Shown here piece after piece: positions 6,118 through 6,927 of a stretch of 6,927 nt of DNA (position 1 is the stretch's first letter; each line of letters opens with the position of its first letter). Origin of the DNA: Desulfobacter curvatus DSM 3379. Lineage in GTDB: Bacteria > Desulfobacterota > Desulfobacteria > Desulfobacterales > Desulfobacteraceae. Under the pieces are notes generated by a model. It was not told where the DNA came from, made no database searches, and was given only the letters and a program-made list of their open reading frames with translations. The position numbers and the translations under genes were made by a program. The stretch covers positions 1-6,927 of the forward strand of contig NZ_KB892933.1 in assembly GCF_000373985.1 (NCBI RefSeq). The letters run 5' to 3'.

Positions 6118-6549
6118 ATGGGAACCGTACTGATTGTTTATTCATCCAGAGTCGACGAAACAAAGGGAATAGCCGAATTAATCGCAGAAGGTGTTCGTCG
6201 GTCAGGGCACCAGGTTGAGGTTAAGACTGCCAGCCAGATAGAGACTGAAGAAGATTTATCAGGATTCGATGCCTATGTTTTCGGTTCCCCTACCTATCAC
6301 GGGGAAATGCTGCCTCCCATGAAACAGGTTTTATTCATGGCTGAACGCGCAAAGCTTGAGGGTAAACCGGGGGGAGCTTTTGGTGCATATGGATGGAGTG
6401 GGGAGGCCAATAAAAGAATATTTGACACAATGAATTACATTTTCAAAATGAAAATGGTTTCCGGCCCATTAATGATCAAGGCATCCTGGGTTGAAGACGG
6501 CGTTGAAACGGCACAAGCCTACGGGAAAGAGATTGCTGAAATGATATAG
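6118..6549 (+). CDS. Small stand-alone flavodoxin-like FMN protein
   Basis: This 143-residue protein has the flavodoxin fold pattern: a first strand VLIVYSS (4-10), a phosphate-loop region (9-16), GSPTYHGEMLPPMK at 57-69 contacting the flavin, and GAFGAYGWSGEANKR at 86-100 as the third flavin loop. The GSPTY and YGWSG motifs resemble the flavodoxin domain of A-type flavoproteins (FprA, rubredoxin:oxygen oxidoreductase), but no metallo-beta-lactamase diiron domain is attached, and the length suits a single-domain protein. The phosphate loop, normally close to S/T-x-T-G-N-T, here reads SSRVDET, so the usual Gly is missing and two acids are present. FMN binding is therefore likely but less certain. 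It is transcribed divergently from rnf across 266 nt of shared control DNA, so a role as soluble electron carrier to or from Rnf is possible. No experimental link is known from the sequence. Confidence 0.85.
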   Translation: MGTVLIVYSSRVDETKGIAELIAEGVRRSGHQVEVKTASQIETEEDLSGFDAYVFGSPTYHGEMLPPMKQVLFMAERAKLEGKPGGAFGAYGWSGEANKRIFDTMNYIFKMKMVSGPLMIKASWVEDGVETAQAYGKEIAEMI

Positions 6550-6592
6550 CGCTTGCTTGAATGCAAAGCCCCCCATCTGCAACTATAAATAT

Positions 6593-6618
6593 GACCAGCA
6601 CGCCATTGTGTGCTGGTC
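6593..6618 (+). terminator. Hairpin after the flavodoxin gene
   Basis: GACCAGCAC (6593-6601) and GTGCTGGTC (6610-6618) form a perfect 9-bp GC-rich stem around an 8-nt loop, 43 nt after the flavodoxin stop codon. It probably ends the flavodoxin transcript. The following bases (CACTATGACCTTATTT) contain only scattered T, so intrinsic termination may be inefficient. It may also block transcription arriving from the transposase side. Confidence 0.5.
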
Positions 6619-6682
6619 CACTATGACCTTATTTACCAGGGAAGGTAAAGTGTTAGATACAATTCTTCCTCAATAATACTTC

Positions 6683-6702
6683 GGGCGCATTCCCATTTTC
6701 CC
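6683..6702. repeat. Possible terminal repeat of the insertion element
   Basis: Just beyond the transposase stop codon lies GGGCGCATTCCCATTTTCCC, in which CATTCCC and ATTTTCCC repeat a similar motif and GGG/CCC can pair. An insertion-sequence end is expected in this position (between about 6619 and 6704). The other end lies outside the window, so the repeat cannot be matched and the boundary is a guess. Confidence 0.25.
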
Positions 6703-6704
6703 GG

Positions 6705-6927
6705 TCATGCCGCCGGCATTGGATTGTGCGTGGTTGCCATGAGTTTCAAACAATCCCAACGCCCTGCTTTAAAGTATGATCGTAGCATAATCATTTTTTC
6801 TGCATTTTCCCGATACCAAAAAGTGCATGGACCTTTCAGACGTAAATTCACCACCCTACGAATTGAACTTTCAATAGCACCGCTGCCAATAGGTAAATTC
6901 AACGCTTTTACAGTGGGGAAATCAAGC
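6705..6927 (-). CDS. ISKra4-like transposase, C-terminal end only
   Basis: The minus-strand frame is open from the right window edge to a TGA at 6707-6705, giving about 74 residues. A TTG at 6902 could be read as a start, but the frame continues upstream (LDFPTVKA), so this is the 3' part of a longer gene. The segment LPIGSGAIESSIRRVVNLRL, followed by KG, FW, the ENAE motif and a LRSY-KAGRWD stretch, is the characteristic C-terminal end of ISKra4-family transposases. The Glu in GAIES probably belongs to the catalytic acidic triad; the other acidic residues would lie outside the window. Whether the element is complete cannot be judged. It ends close to the flavodoxin hairpin, so the element probably inserted just downstream of that gene. 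Confidence 0.8.
   Translation of the reverse strand, partial: LDFPTVKALNLPIGSGAIESSIRRVVNLRLKGPCTFWYRENAEKMIMLRSYFKAGRWDCLKLMATTHNPMPAA

Noticed and set aside
1..6927. CRISPR array, tRNA, rRNA or phage genes
   Set aside because: No regularly spaced direct repeats, no cloverleaf-like or ribosomal sequence and no phage-type genes were recognised on either strand.

Overview
The window is dominated by a complete six-gene operon for the membrane-bound ferredoxin:NAD+ oxidoreductase Rnf, read leftwards (minus strand) in the order rnfC-rnfD-rnfG-rnfE-rnfA-rnfB from about 5851 down to 463. All six genes look intact, and their conserved cofactor motifs are present. The junctions are tight (an ATGA overlap, a TGATG overlap, a 4-nt gap and two gaps of just under 40 nt), so one transcript is expected. 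The CDGEAB order is the one known from anaerobes such as Acetobacterium and Clostridium, not the ABCDGE order of gammaproteobacteria. Together with the long cysteine-rich RnfB, the mid-GC coding regions, the AT-rich intergenic DNA and the style of the flavodoxin, this suggests a strictly anaerobic bacterium, most likely a sulfate-reducing Desulfobacterota (Desulfobacterales-like). The taxon is an inference from general resemblance only.

Layout from left to right: 1-45 holds what looks like the first 15 codons of a minus-strand gene that leaves the window. 46-462 has no convincing gene but contains several inverted repeats, including a hairpin just before that gene's ribosome binding site and another just after rnfB. 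463-5851 is the rnf operon. 5852-6117 is an AT-rich divergent control region with a good sigma70-type promoter for rnf, overlapped by a dyad, and a roughly 160-nt leader containing a stem-loop. 6118-6549 (plus strand) is a small stand-alone flavodoxin, followed by a hairpin at 6593-6618. 6705-6927 (minus strand) is the C-terminal end of an ISKra4-like transposase that enters from the right edge.

How the genes work together: RnfB takes electrons from reduced ferredoxin (or possibly flavodoxin). The electrons pass through the membrane subunits RnfA/RnfE and the covalent-FMN subunits RnfG and RnfD, and RnfC on the cytoplasmic face hands them to NAD+. The reaction is coupled to Na+ or H+ export and can run in reverse. 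The flavodoxin read divergently from the same control region is a plausible but unproven soluble partner. The flavinylating enzyme ApbE and the multihaem cytochrome sometimes linked to Rnf are not in this window.

The system itself is known. The points that stand out are subunit details: three extra cysteines in the cluster-binding segment of RnfE, an RnfA enlarged by two internal insertions and a C-terminal tail, and a flavodoxin with an altered FMN phosphate loop.
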